Shown: piece by piece, positions 1 to 6,562 of the stretch
Layout of the letters: each line of letters opens with the position of its first letter
Numbering within the stretch: position 1 is the stretch's first letter
Origin: CAYWIT01 sp964458415
Lineage (GTDB): Bacteria; Pseudomonadota; Alphaproteobacteria; Micavibrionales; UBA2020
Assembly (NCBI GenBank): GCA_964458415.1
Contig: CAYWIT010000030.1
Coordinates: 1-9,990, forward strand
Length of the DNA stretch: 9,990 nt
Reading direction: 5' to 3'
The notes under the pieces: model-generated
Database searches by the model: none
The model's input: only the letters and a program-made list of their open reading frames with translations
Told to the model about the DNA's origin: nothing
Program-made: the position numbers and the translations under genes

Positions 1-83
1 CCAAGCTCTATGAAATCGGCGCCGGCACCAGCGAAATCCGCCGCATGCTGATCGGACGGGAACTGTTCAAAGAGACGGCCTGA
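1..83 (+). CDS. Acyl-CoA dehydrogenase, C-terminal end (partial)
   Basis: Only the last 26 codons and the TGA stop are present; the reading frame enters at position 3. The visible peptide runs KLYEIGAGTSEIRRMLIGRE followed by LFKETA. The segment YEIGAGTSEIRRMLIGREL is the characteristic C-terminal helix of FAD-dependent acyl-CoA dehydrogenases, which introduce the 2,3-double bond into acyl-CoA in the first step of beta-oxidation. In that family the GTSEI stretch lies at the subunit interface and FAD-binding region. The gene points the same way as the acyl-CoA synthetase at 1006, and the two would sit almost side by side but for the opposite-strand gene between them. The chain-length or branched-chain class cannot be told from this fragment. 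Confidence 0.88.
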   Translation, partial: KLYEIGAGTSEIRRMLIGRELFKETA

Positions 84-132
84 ACCTGACACCCCGCCGA
101 AAGCCCGGTCTGTCCCATTTAAGGAATTTTTT

Positions 133-792
133 TTAGCAGGTAACCAAGCGCACAGGGCGGCAGCTAAGACGAACGTCGTCCTTACGACCCCAAACACCGT
201 TGCCGAACGACAGCCGGACAACCCACACGAAGGACAGGTCGTCACGGTTCTCCGTGGACGACCAGTACCAGTCGGGAAAGTCAGAACCGCTAGACGCGGC
301 TGTTTTAAAGGCGTGTTTCGCCTCTTTGAACGCGCCTTTATCTTTATGTGCGAGAATGTTGTCAGGCGTGGTGTCCTTGCCGTCAACGTCTTTGCCGTCC
401 AGAATATCGCGTGTCGGGATAATCCAGCCGCCGTTATATGTGCCGCTCTTGATAGCAGCATAAAGCTCTTTATCCGTCGCATAGTTCGTGCCATCGTAGC
501 CGTTCCATTTCTTCAGCTTGGCAATATGCTTCACAGCATCGACGTATTTCATCGTTTCCGGCAGATCTTCCGGCGCAGCATAGACATTGAAGGTTTTGCT
601 CAGGGATTTGCCGTCGCGGTCTTTCGGGCTGTACTGGCCGAGGTAAATGGTGCCGTCCGGCATCTTCTGGCCGGATTCGGGCGCGGGCGCGACATATCCG
701 GCGCTCGATAGTGTGGCTTTGGCAATCGCCTTCAGCTGCGCTTCGGACAGCCGGTTCGGATTCAACTGAAACTTTTTTTGCCCTGCGGTCAT
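133..792 (-). CDS. DUF1566 / Lcl C-terminal-domain protein, candidate DGR variable protein
   Basis: This is a 219-aa protein without signal peptide or TM segment. The N-terminus (about 8-30, FQLNPNRLSEAQLKAIAKAT) is a charged helical stretch, followed by a Gly/Asp/Lys-rich middle. Residues about 95-219 show the DUF1566 (Lcl_C, C-type-lectin-like) pattern: ATDKELYAAI, GGWIIPTRD, then DWYWSSTEN, a V-W-V-R-x-S-F-x-N-G core and the closing RLSCRPVRLV. In this family the last 35-45 residues form the ligand-binding surface, and DUF1566 proteins are known targets of diversity-generating retroelements. From SSTEN to the stop the coding strand is poor in adenine and ends in a GC-rich stretch (about 147-163), as expected of a variable repeat; this is suggestive only. 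The ATG at 792 is chosen because AGGA sits 6 bases upstream. Neighbours are lipid genes on the other strand, so it stands alone. Function unknown; a displayed or binding protein is inferred. Confidence 0.8.
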   Translation of the reverse strand: MTAGQKKFQLNPNRLSEAQLKAIAKATLSSAGYVAPAPESGQKMPDGTIYLGQYSPKDRDGKSLSKTFNVYAAPEDLPETMKYVDAVKHIAKLKKWNGYDGTNYATDKELYAAIKSGTYNGGWIIPTRDILDGKDVDGKDTTPDNILAHKDKGAFKEAKHAFKTAASSGSDFPDWYWSSTENRDDLSFVWVVRLSFGNGVWGRKDDVRLSCRPVRLVTC

Positions 793-1005
793 GGTTTTTC
801 CTGATAATACACAGATATGCTAGCGCATTATTATAATTATGTCAAATTATATTTTATGAGCTTGCGCGGCAACGATAGCTGCATAAAGCGGGTAGAGATA
901 TTCTGTATATATATTATGTTGACTGCCCTCTTTTTAATATGGTATCTATTGCGCATTCCTATGCTTATGCAAATCCTATTGTAAATCCATTGTGGTATAA
1001 ATCGC
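793..1005. other. AT-rich intergenic spacer between divergent genes
   Basis: This 213-bp spacer is clearly more AT-rich than the coding regions on either side, with runs such as TATATATATTATG near 906-918. It holds the - strand promoter described separately. On the + strand it has a weak candidate (TTGACT at 919-924 with a poor -10 near 943-949) and a TATAAA at 996-1001 directly before the synthetase start. The 66-codon open frame on the - strand from 1037 to 837 resembles nothing and lies largely in this AT-rich DNA. I see no repeat, tRNA or convincing small gene. Confidence 0.6.
817..845 (-). promoter_or_regulatory. Sigma70-like promoter of the DUF1566 gene
   Basis: On the - strand there is a perfect -35 TTGACA (840-845), a 17-base spacer, and a -10 TAGCAT (817-822, 4 of 6 matches). 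Transcription would start near 810, about 18 bases before the ATG at 792. A Shine-Dalgarno AGGA follows at 799-802 with 6 bases to the start codon. The arrangement is complete and points only at the DUF1566 gene, so that gene is probably transcribed on its own. Confidence 0.6.
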
Positions 1006-2691
1006 ATGCCCGCAACACCTGAAACACTCCTCCCCATCCTTGATTTTGCGGTGAGCTCCTATCCCGAAAAATCAGCTTTCGATTTCATGGGGAAAAAAGC
1101 CACTTATCGCGAATTCGGCCGCCTGATCGACAAGGCGGCGGCCGGTCTGCAGGAAATCGGTCTTGGCAAGGGATCAAGGATCGGGCTGCTGATGCCGAAC
1201 ACGCCCTACTACCTGATCATGTTCTTTGCCGCCATGAAGGTGGGAGCCACAGTCGTCAATTACGATGCAACAGCCACAGAAACGGAAATCGGACAGCAGC
1301 TGCAAAAAAGCAAAACGGACCTGCTGGTCACGCTGAATGTGAAGCCGTTCTGCGACAAAGCGAAAAAGCAGGTTGATGACAATCTGGTCGGCAGAGTTAT
1401 CGTCTGCGATATCGGCGACATGGTTCCCTTTGTGCACAAGCTTGCGCTGAAAACCCTGAAGCGGAAGATGCTGGCAAAGCCCGACAAACGTAACGATAAA
1501 ATCATCAGTTTCAGGAATTTGACCCGTCACAAGGCGGCACCCCGCCCGGTTTCTGTTGGTCCGGACGATATCGCCGTCATGCAGTTTACGGGCGGCACGA
1601 CAGGCGTCAGCAAGGGCGTCGCGCTCAGTCATTTTAATCTGGCATCAAGTTTCCGGCAGATTTCCGAATCTCTCGGCGGCGACATGAACGCGCCGTACAA
1701 TGCTGCCGCGCTCAGGAACGGACAGGAGCGGTTTTTGTCCGCCCTGCCCTTTTCCCACATCTTCGGTACCGCCGTCCTGATGGTCACGGCAACCGGCATG
1801 GGGGCGGAACAGGTTATCGTGGCAGACCCCCGCAATGCAGATGCCCTTGCCAGACTGGTGCAGAAAAAGCAAATCACCGTTCTTCCCGCAATTCCCCGCA
1901 CCCTGCGCCTGATAGCAGATCGCCTGACGCAAAAGCTGCCCGCGCTGCGGCTGGTCATTACCGGCGGCAGCGCTCTGCCGCACAAGATAAAAGAAGATTT
2001 TGAGAACGCCGCCGGAAAGCCGGGGGTTATTATTCAGGCCTACGGCATGACGGAAAGCAGCGCGTGCCTGACAAGCAATTCCGTCATCGGCGGGAAAAAC
2101 CGCCCCGGTTCCGTGGGCCTGCCGCTGGCCGGAACGAAAATTGAGATTCGCGACCTGACTGACCCTGAAAAAAAGCTGGCCCCGCTGCAAACAGGCGAAA
2201 TAGTCGCGCAAGGGCCGCAAATCATGCGCGGCTATCTCGACGATCCGGAGACGACGGCAACCGCCCTGCAAAAAGGCTGGCTACGCACCGGCGACATCGG
2301 CTATCTGGACGATGACGGCTACCTCTGTCTGGCAGGCCGCGCCAAGGAGATCATCAAGATCAAGGGAAAGACCGTTTTTCCGCTGGAGATCGAGGACGCC
2401 TTGCTGAAGCACGATGCCGTTCTTGAATGCGCCGTGGTTGGCATAGAGGACGCCGATACCGGCGAAGCGGCAAAGGCCTTCGTCCGGCTCAACCCCGACC
2501 CTGCGAAGCCGGTTCCCGATGAAAGCGAGCTGCGCCATTTTCTTGCGGAAAACCTCAGCAAGGTCAAGATCCCCAAATATTTTGAATTCAGGAGCGAGGC
2601 CCTGCCCGTCACGAAATTCGGAAAGCCCGACAAAAAAGCGCTGCAACAGCCCACCCCCGTTCAGAATAAAATCCCCAGGAGCGCGCCATGA
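1006..2691 (+). CDS. Acyl-CoA synthetase (AMP-forming), FadD-like
   Basis: This 561-aa protein has the length and motif order of class I adenylate-forming ligases. It activates a carboxylic acid, most likely a medium- or long-chain fatty acid, with ATP to acyl-AMP and then to acyl-CoA. Visible motifs are the P-loop FTGGTTGVSKG (194-204), LPFSHIFG (247-254), the GGSALP region (320-325), YGMTES (346-351), RTGD (427-430), the hinge GRAKEIIKIKG (444-454) and the catalytic lysine of FGKPDKK (K540). No signal peptide or TM segment is seen; it is probably cytosolic or membrane-associated. The start at 1006 is the only common start codon after the in-frame TAA at 982-984, yet no Shine-Dalgarno precedes it. 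Its stop overlaps the next start as ATGA, so the two genes are translationally coupled. Substrate cannot be read from sequence; the dehydrogenase and hydrolase neighbours favour fatty-acid degradation. Confidence 0.93.
   Translation: MPATPETLLPILDFAVSSYPEKSAFDFMGKKATYREFGRLIDKAAAGLQEIGLGKGSRIGLLMPNTPYYLIMFFAAMKVGATVVNYDATATETEIGQQLQKSKTDLLVTLNVKPFCDKAKKQVDDNLVGRVIVCDIGDMVPFVHKLALKTLKRKMLAKPDKRNDKIISFRNLTRHKAAPRPVSVGPDDIAVMQFTGGTTGVSKGVALSHFNLASSFRQISESLGGDMNAPYNAAALRNGQERFLSALPFSHIFGTAVLMVTATGMGAEQVIVADPRNADALARLVQKKQITVLPAIPRTLRLIADRLTQKLPALRLVITGGSALPHKIKEDFENAAGKPGVIIQAYGMTESSACLTSNSVIGGKNRPGSVGLPLAGTKIEIRDLTDPEKKLAPLQTGEIVAQGPQIMRGYLDDPETTATALQKGWLRTGDIGYLDDDGYLCLAGRAKEIIKIKGKTVFPLEIEDALLKHDAVLECAVVGIEDADTGEAAKAFVRLNPDPAKPVPDESELRHFLAENLSKVKIPKYFEFRSEALPVTKFGKPDKKALQQPTPVQNKIPRSAP
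2677..2681 (+). promoter_or_regulatory. Ribosome binding site inside the end of the synthetase gene
   Basis: AGGAG lies within the last codons of the synthetase, 6 bases before the ATG at 2688 and 9 before a second ATG at 2691. It supports re-initiation at the ATGA overlap. Which of the two adjacent ATGs is used cannot be decided, and it changes the protein by one residue only. Confidence 0.7.
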
Positions 2692-3797
2692 TGAGTCAAG
2701 AATATCCGGGAATAGCCGAAAGATTCAAGAAACCGGACGGCTTTGAATTTTTGACGTTTGAAAGCGAGCGCGGCACCACTATCCGCGCCGGACGCCTTGA
2801 GCACCCCCACGCCAGAGGAGCCGTCTATATCCTGCAGGGCCAACGCGAATTTATCGAAGGCTGGTACGAATTCATCTCGGACCTCTACAAACGCGGATTA
2901 TCCGTCTATATTTGCGAGCGCGACGGAGAAGGCGGGTCTTCAAAAAACCCGCTGAATCCGCAATTTCCGCCCTCCTTGCCACATACAGAACACCTGAAAG
3001 ACATGGACTTGTTTTTCAGGAAAATCTGTCCGCGCCCGAAACATATGCCTGCCGTTTTGCTAGGCAACAGCTTGGGCGGCTTGTACGGCCTGCATTACCT
3101 CAAGCAAAACCCGCACGCCTTCGATCAGGCCGTATTCTGCGCGCCGCCGTTCGGCAAAAAGGTGAAATGCAAGCGCGATCTGATTATCGCCTTTGCCGCG
3201 GTCTGCACGTCAAAGTTCCTGAAAAAGGACAAATACACGCCTGGCGCAGGCGACTGGTCCCTGGAAAAGAAATCAGGACGCCCCTCGCAGTCCACGCATG
3301 ATCCGGAACGCGCCGGAAACCTGTTTGAATGGCAGCGTCACAATCCGGATTTGCGCATGGGCGGCCCCACATACGGCAACCTTCTGGCCATTTCCCAAGC
3401 CATGAAAACGGCGAAAAGCAAAGGCTTCGCAGAGGATATTACAACGCCGTGCACCATTCTTTCCGCCGCCGGAGATTTCATGGTCAGCGATACCAGCCAT
3501 CACGTTATGGCGGCGCGCCTGCCAGATTGCAAGGTGATTACATTACAAGGCGCCAAGCATAACATGATCATGGAAACGGATGAATGGCGCAACAAAGTAC
3601 TGGACACCGTCTCGGAAAGCGTCCGTCATGCAACGGCAAGATATGCACGCCCTGTTGAGATCTTCATGGATACGCGCCGCGCGCTGGCTCTGGCATTCAG
3701 CCTGAAGCCGACAGAACATTGCTTTAGAAAAAGCGCCGCCGCAATTGTGCCCCCCGCCAAAGCTGCGCTCAATTTCAGACGCTTTATGGCGGGATAA
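2688..3797 (+). CDS. Alpha/beta-hydrolase, lysophospholipase / monoacylglycerol lipase type
   Basis: This 369-aa protein has the serine-hydrolase fold. An early strand AVYILQGQREFIEGWYEF (45-62) and ERDGEGGSS (77-85) match the oxyanion-hole and cap-entry region of PldB/monoacylglycerol-lipase-like enzymes. The nucleophile elbow is GNSLGG with Ser128. The likely acid is Asp263 in SAAGDFMVSD (Asp268 is the alternative), and His291 in QGAKHNMIMETDE completes the triad. The family cleaves acyl esters from lysophospholipids or monoacylglycerols. No signal peptide is seen, so a cytoplasmic or inner-membrane-face enzyme is inferred. About 50 residues follow the last core helix (320-369, rich in Arg and Ala), a tail longer than usual for the family and of unknown role. 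It is coupled to the upstream acyl-CoA synthetase by ATGA, fitting release of fatty acids for activation. Exact substrate is not determinable. Confidence 0.85.
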   Translation: MMSQEYPGIAERFKKPDGFEFLTFESERGTTIRAGRLEHPHARGAVYILQGQREFIEGWYEFISDLYKRGLSVYICERDGEGGSSKNPLNPQFPPSLPHTEHLKDMDLFFRKICPRPKHMPAVLLGNSLGGLYGLHYLKQNPHAFDQAVFCAPPFGKKVKCKRDLIIAFAAVCTSKFLKKDKYTPGAGDWSLEKKSGRPSQSTHDPERAGNLFEWQRHNPDLRMGGPTYGNLLAISQAMKTAKSKGFAEDITTPCTILSAAGDFMVSDTSHHVMAARLPDCKVITLQGAKHNMIMETDEWRNKVLDTVSESVRHATARYARPVEIFMDTRRALALAFSLKPTEHCFRKSAAAIVPPAKAALNFRRFMAG

Positions 3798-3826
3798 AGG
3801 CTTATTGTTTCCTGAACATCGAATAC

Positions 3827-3831
3827 AAGGA
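3827..3831 (+). promoter_or_regulatory. Shine-Dalgarno that sets the start at 3840
   Basis: AAGGA at 3827-3831 directly touches the ATG at 3831, leaving that codon no room for initiation. It lies 8 bases before the in-frame ATG at 3840, a normal distance, so 3840 is preferred. No terminator-like hairpin lies in the 33-bp gap after 3797, so this gene is probably in the same transcript as the synthetase and hydrolase. Confidence 0.6.
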
Positions 3832-3839
3832 TGCGCCAC

Positions 3840-4820
3840 ATGGCCAAGCTTTGGAAAAGAGAACTAGACGGGTGCGGCAAAGCGCGCATTCAGGAAGTTG
3901 ACCTGTCCACTTTGGCCATTACCTCCCCGACCATTATCTATATGGCCGGAATCGCGACAAAAGACACCTCTGCGCGCCAAATATCCGGCGGCCTCAAGCG
4001 CGTGAGGGAGATTCTAGGCGATGGGCCGGAATCCTTTCCGCAACCGCAAATCTACGCTTGGTCCTTGACCGGCGCGCGCTATGTTTTCAACCAGATCGCT
4101 TATAACCTCCGTCCGGAGAAGGCCTTTAGCGCAGACGCAAAAAGACTGGCACGGAGCGTTATCCTTCCTCTGGTCAGCGAAAATAACGCACCATTGCCTG
4201 TGGAAGAAGCTGAAAAACGGCTGCGTAACCTGACGCTGTTTGGCTACAGCTCCGGCACCATCGTGGCACAGGAGGTTTTCAACGCGTCAACGCAGGTGAT
4301 GCAGGAACTGGGGTTCAGGGAAGCGGAAGCACGCAGGCTGCTGCAGGAAGTCGTTTTGATATCGGCAGGAAATATCTCGCGGCCGGAGCGGGAGAAAAAC
4401 CGTTTTACGACGTTATATCTTGTCGCCAGCAATGACCGCGTCGTCCGGCTGAACCATCTTCTGTGGAATCCCCTGCGCGTCTTTTTTGCCAAGCATGCCC
4501 GCAAACTGGACATCCGGCCCCTCTCGAAAACGAGTGTCCTGATAACGGCCACCGTTGAAAAAAGGACTTGGGAATGGCGCAAAACCCCTGATGGCAAGCA
4601 AAAAAGAAAGGCGATCCACCCGGTGTTTCCGCGTTGGACAGGCCTGCACGCCTACCATGAACCGGCGCACTATATCACGAACGATGACAGCCACAGCCCT
4701 TTTTCCAAGCTTGTCCTCTACGCCCTTCTCAATGCTGTGAACAGAAACGATGTGCCGGATGCCCTGAAATTGCTGGAACCGGTAAAAGCCCCGCTCCGGT
4801 TCAATGTTCTTAAACCTTGA
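3840..4820 (+). CDS. Putative alpha/beta-hydrolase-fold protein with GYSSG elbow, family not recognised
   Basis: The protein is 326 aa from the ATG at 3840 (329 if 3831 is used). I do not recognise a named family. The segment LTLFGYSSGTIVAQEVF (around 132-147) is predicted strand, GYSSG, then helix, the nucleophile-elbow pattern of alpha/beta hydrolases, with Ser137 as candidate nucleophile. An N-terminal strand PTIIYMAGIAT (30-40) could be the early core strand with the oxyanion hole. LYLVASNDRVVRL (193-205) resembles the strand carrying the catalytic Asp (Asp199), and a His near the C-terminus (His285 in NDDSHSPF, or His273/277) could complete the triad. There is no signal peptide or clear TM segment. 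It follows an alpha/beta-hydrolase gene in the same direction by 42 bp and probably shares its transcript, suggesting a lipid or ester substrate. Its 3' end overlaps the converging alkyltransferase gene by 11 bp, leaving no space for a terminator between them. Confidence 0.72.
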   Translation: MAKLWKRELDGCGKARIQEVDLSTLAITSPTIIYMAGIATKDTSARQISGGLKRVREILGDGPESFPQPQIYAWSLTGARYVFNQIAYNLRPEKAFSADAKRLARSVILPLVSENNAPLPVEEAEKRLRNLTLFGYSSGTIVAQEVFNASTQVMQELGFREAEARRLLQEVVLISAGNISRPEREKNRFTTLYLVASNDRVVRLNHLLWNPLRVFFAKHARKLDIRPLSKTSVLITATVEKRTWEWRKTPDGKQKRKAIHPVFPRWTGLHAYHEPAHYITNDDSHSPFSKLVLYALLNAVNRNDVPDALKLLEPVKAPLRFNVLKP

Positions 4821-5346
4821 CGCCCTCGGCCTGCAGCAGCGCCTTCTTGAGCGCGGGTCCCCAGCCATAGCTGACCTTGTCCGATGACTTGTTCACCACG
4901 CGGTGGCAGGGCACGACAACAGATACAGGATTGGCGCCCGTGGCACTGCCGACGGCCCGCACGGCTCCCGGCGCGCCCAGCTTTTTCGCGATAGCGGCAT
5001 AAGTCGTCGTTGTCCCTGATTTGATCTTTAAAATTTCCCGCCAGACCCCAAGCTGAAATTCCGTACCGGACAACACGACGGGAACAGACAACGCTGCCAT
5101 TTTTTGCGGCCAGCATTTTACAATTTCACGCGCCACTTTTGCCGTGGCTTTGCGGTCTTCGATAAAATTCGCGCCGGGCCAGTTTTTTTCCAGCGTCTTG
5201 AGGCCGCAATCCAGCCCCAGCCAGCACAGGCCTTCATGGCTCAAGGCGATCAGGATTTTTCCGGTCGGAAAATCATGCACCCCCCAGAGCAGGGTCATAT
5301 TGCGCCCGCGGCTTGCTTTTGGCATGTTTTTGAATATAACTTTCAT
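4810..5346 (-). CDS. ogt: Methylated-DNA-[protein]-cysteine S-methyltransferase (O6-alkylguanine-DNA alkyltransferase)
   Basis: This suicide repair enzyme moves the alkyl group from O6-alkylguanine (or O4-alkylthymine) in DNA onto its own cysteine. The C-terminal domain is complete: FQLGVWREILKIKSGTTTTY (DNA-binding helix-turn-helix region), AVRAVGSATGANP with the arginine finger (Arg130) and the Asn hinge (Asn139), the active-site PCHRVV with Cys147, and the closing YGWGPALKKALLQAEG. The N-terminal domain (WGVHDFPTGKILIALS onward) is the usual short Ogt type, with no Ada-like regulatory part. The start is uncertain. The open frame extends to 5445 but would then run into nth. ATGs at 5346 (178 aa), 5325 (171 aa) and 5298 (162 aa) are all family-sized, and none has a good Shine-Dalgarno. 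I use 5346, the longest that does not overlap nth. Confidence 0.92.
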   Translation of the reverse strand: MKVIFKNMPKASRGRNMTLLWGVHDFPTGKILIALSHEGLCWLGLDCGLKTLEKNWPGANFIEDRKATAKVAREIVKCWPQKMAALSVPVVLSGTEFQLGVWREILKIKSGTTTTYAAIAKKLGAPGAVRAVGSATGANPVSVVVPCHRVVNKSSDKVSYGWGPALKKALLQAEGVKV

Positions 5347-5362
5347 GGAAGAGAGAATATAG

Positions 5363-5995
5363 ATGACTCCGGGAAAAATCGAAGAATTTTTTGCAAGATT
5401 GCAAAAACAAAACCCCGAACCTGTGGGCGAGCTGGAATATACCAACGCCTATACCCTGCTGGTTGCCGTGGTTCTCTCGGCACAGGCGACGGATACCGGC
5501 GTCAACAAAGCCACGCACAAGCTCTTTAAAATCGTCGAAACGCCGGAAGACATGCTGAAACTGGGCGAGGACGGGCTGAAAAAACATATCCGTACCATTG
5601 GCCTGTTCAATACCAAGGCCAAAAACATCATTGCGCTCTCTGAAAAGCTGATTGCCGAATACGGATCGGAAGTCCCGCAAACACGGGAAGAGCTGGTCAA
5701 TCTGCCCGGCGTCGGGCGCAAAACGGCGAACGTCGTGCTCAATATCGCCTTTGGCCAGCCGACAATTGCCGTGGATACCCATCTGTTTCGCGTCAGTAAC
5801 CGCACGGGGCTGGCCTCCGGCAAAACACCGGAAGACGTCGAGCGCAAGCTGGAAAAAGCCATTCCTGAAAAATATCTCCGCCATGCGCATCACTGGCTGA
5901 TTTTACATGGTCGCTACGTCTGCAAGGCGCGCAAGCCGGATTGTCCGAGTTGTATTGTGCGCGACCTCTGCGGCTGGAAAGAAAAAACCGCCTAA
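5363..5995 (+). CDS. nth: Endonuclease III (DNA N-glycosylase / AP lyase)
   Basis: This 210-aa bifunctional base-excision-repair glycosylase removes oxidised pyrimidines and cuts the abasic site. The helix-hairpin-helix LPGVGRKTA carries the Schiff-base lysine Lys120, and AVDTH carries the catalytic Asp138. The iron-sulfur cluster loop has Cys187-X6-Cys194-X2-Cys197-X5-Cys203. These residue numbers equal those of the E. coli enzyme, so the protein is collinear with it and complete. LSAQATD (38-44) is the conserved N-terminal motif. The start at 5363 is supported by GAGAG at 5351-5355, 7 bases upstream. It runs divergently from the alkyltransferase with a gap of only 16 bp (up to 64 bp if that gene starts later), so their promoters must overlap each other or the coding ends. 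It ends 3 bp before the stop of the converging membrane-protein gene. Confidence 0.97.
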   Translation: MTPGKIEEFFARLQKQNPEPVGELEYTNAYTLLVAVVLSAQATDTGVNKATHKLFKIVETPEDMLKLGEDGLKKHIRTIGLFNTKAKNIIALSEKLIAEYGSEVPQTREELVNLPGVGRKTANVVLNIAFGQPTIAVDTHLFRVSNRTGLASGKTPEDVERKLEKAIPEKYLRHAHHWLILHGRYVCKARKPDCPSCIVRDLCGWKEKTA

Positions 5996-5998
5996 AGC

Positions 5999-6544
5999 TT
6001 ACAGTTTATGATCTGCCGGTTTATCCGGACGCGGCTTGCTTTCCGCCACCGGCGTTTTGGCCGGCTGGACATCAATCGCTTTTCTGAAGTCCTTTGACGC
6101 CTTCTTATCGAATTTCAAGGCGCTGGTCGCTGCCGCGCCCATTTTCGCGACCATGCCGCGCAGGCAGGAAACAATCTGCGTATCCGGACGGGCAAGCCCC
6201 GCCTTGCTGCGCGCCGCATCCAGTAGCCCCAACCCGATCCCGCCGGTTATCGTTGCCAATGCCAGCCAGACAACGCCCACCGCCGCGGTAACGACAGCGG
6301 TCAACGGCGCCGATGTCACCGCCATGGCTGCCCCGATAACACTGGCAACCGTGCCAAGAGCGGAAGAAGCGGCAAAAAGCGTCAGACCTCCGCCAGCCAC
6401 AACATCAAAAATCCCGCCACCGACGCGGGCCCCGCGCGGACTGGCCTCCAGCCTTGCGGAAATATGATCCGACAGACCACGCCCAAAATGAAAACCGGCA
6501 CGCACCCAGTCTTTAAACAAGTCTTTGATTTTTCCTGGCTGCAT
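5999..6544 (-). CDS. Small Gly/Ala-rich membrane protein, function unknown
   Basis: This 181-aa protein matches no family that I recognise. Residues 1-40 are basic and amphipathic (DLFKDWVRAGFHFGRGL). Residues about 43-108 are almost free of charge and rich in Gly, Ala, Val and Thr, enough for two closely spaced membrane helices (about 45-76 and 78-108) or a glycine-zipper-like hairpin. The tail from 110 is charged and ends in a Pro/Lys-rich stretch (160-181), probably disordered. The start is well supported: GGGAG at 6551-6555 lies 6 bases before the ATG. It begins 18 bp after the stop of the lipoprotein gene and is likely the last gene of a bactofilin-lipoprotein-membrane-protein operon, which suggests an envelope-associated role. 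That role is inferred from context only. Confidence 0.75.
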   Translation of the reverse strand: MQPGKIKDLFKDWVRAGFHFGRGLSDHISARLEASPRGARVGGGIFDVVAGGGLTLFAASSALGTVASVIGAAMAVTSAPLTAVVTAAVGVVWLALATITGGIGLGLLDAARSKAGLARPDTQIVSCLRGMVAKMGAAATSALKFDKKASKDFRKAIDVQPAKTPVAESKPRPDKPADHKL

Positions 6545-6562
6545 CAGAAACTCCCTAATATT

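Noticed and set aside
84..132. A template repeat or reverse transcriptase for the candidate DGR target
   Set aside because: Only 49 bp separate the gene from the dehydrogenase, and no second copy of the C-terminal segment or reverse-transcriptase motif was found by eye anywhere in the window.
88..134. Possible terminator between the acyl-CoA dehydrogenase and DUF1566 genes (small CCG/CGG stem, eight T residues at 127-134)
   Set aside because: The stem has only three to four pairs and lies more than ten bases from the T run, which itself overlaps the DUF1566 stop codon. It does not meet the form of an intrinsic terminator.
837..1037. A 66-codon open frame on the - strand
   Set aside because: It lies mostly in AT-rich intergenic DNA, overlaps the start of the acyl-CoA synthetase, has no ribosome site, and its translation (Ile- and Arg-rich) resembles no protein.
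1645..2271. A 208-codon open frame on the - strand
   Set aside because: It is antisense to the conserved core motifs of the acyl-CoA synthetase and has no domain of its own.
5347..5445. N-terminal extension of the alkyltransferase to 5445 (211 aa)
   Set aside because: It would overlap the first 83 bases of nth head-to-head, the added residues are not alkyltransferase-like, and the shorter form already has the normal family length.
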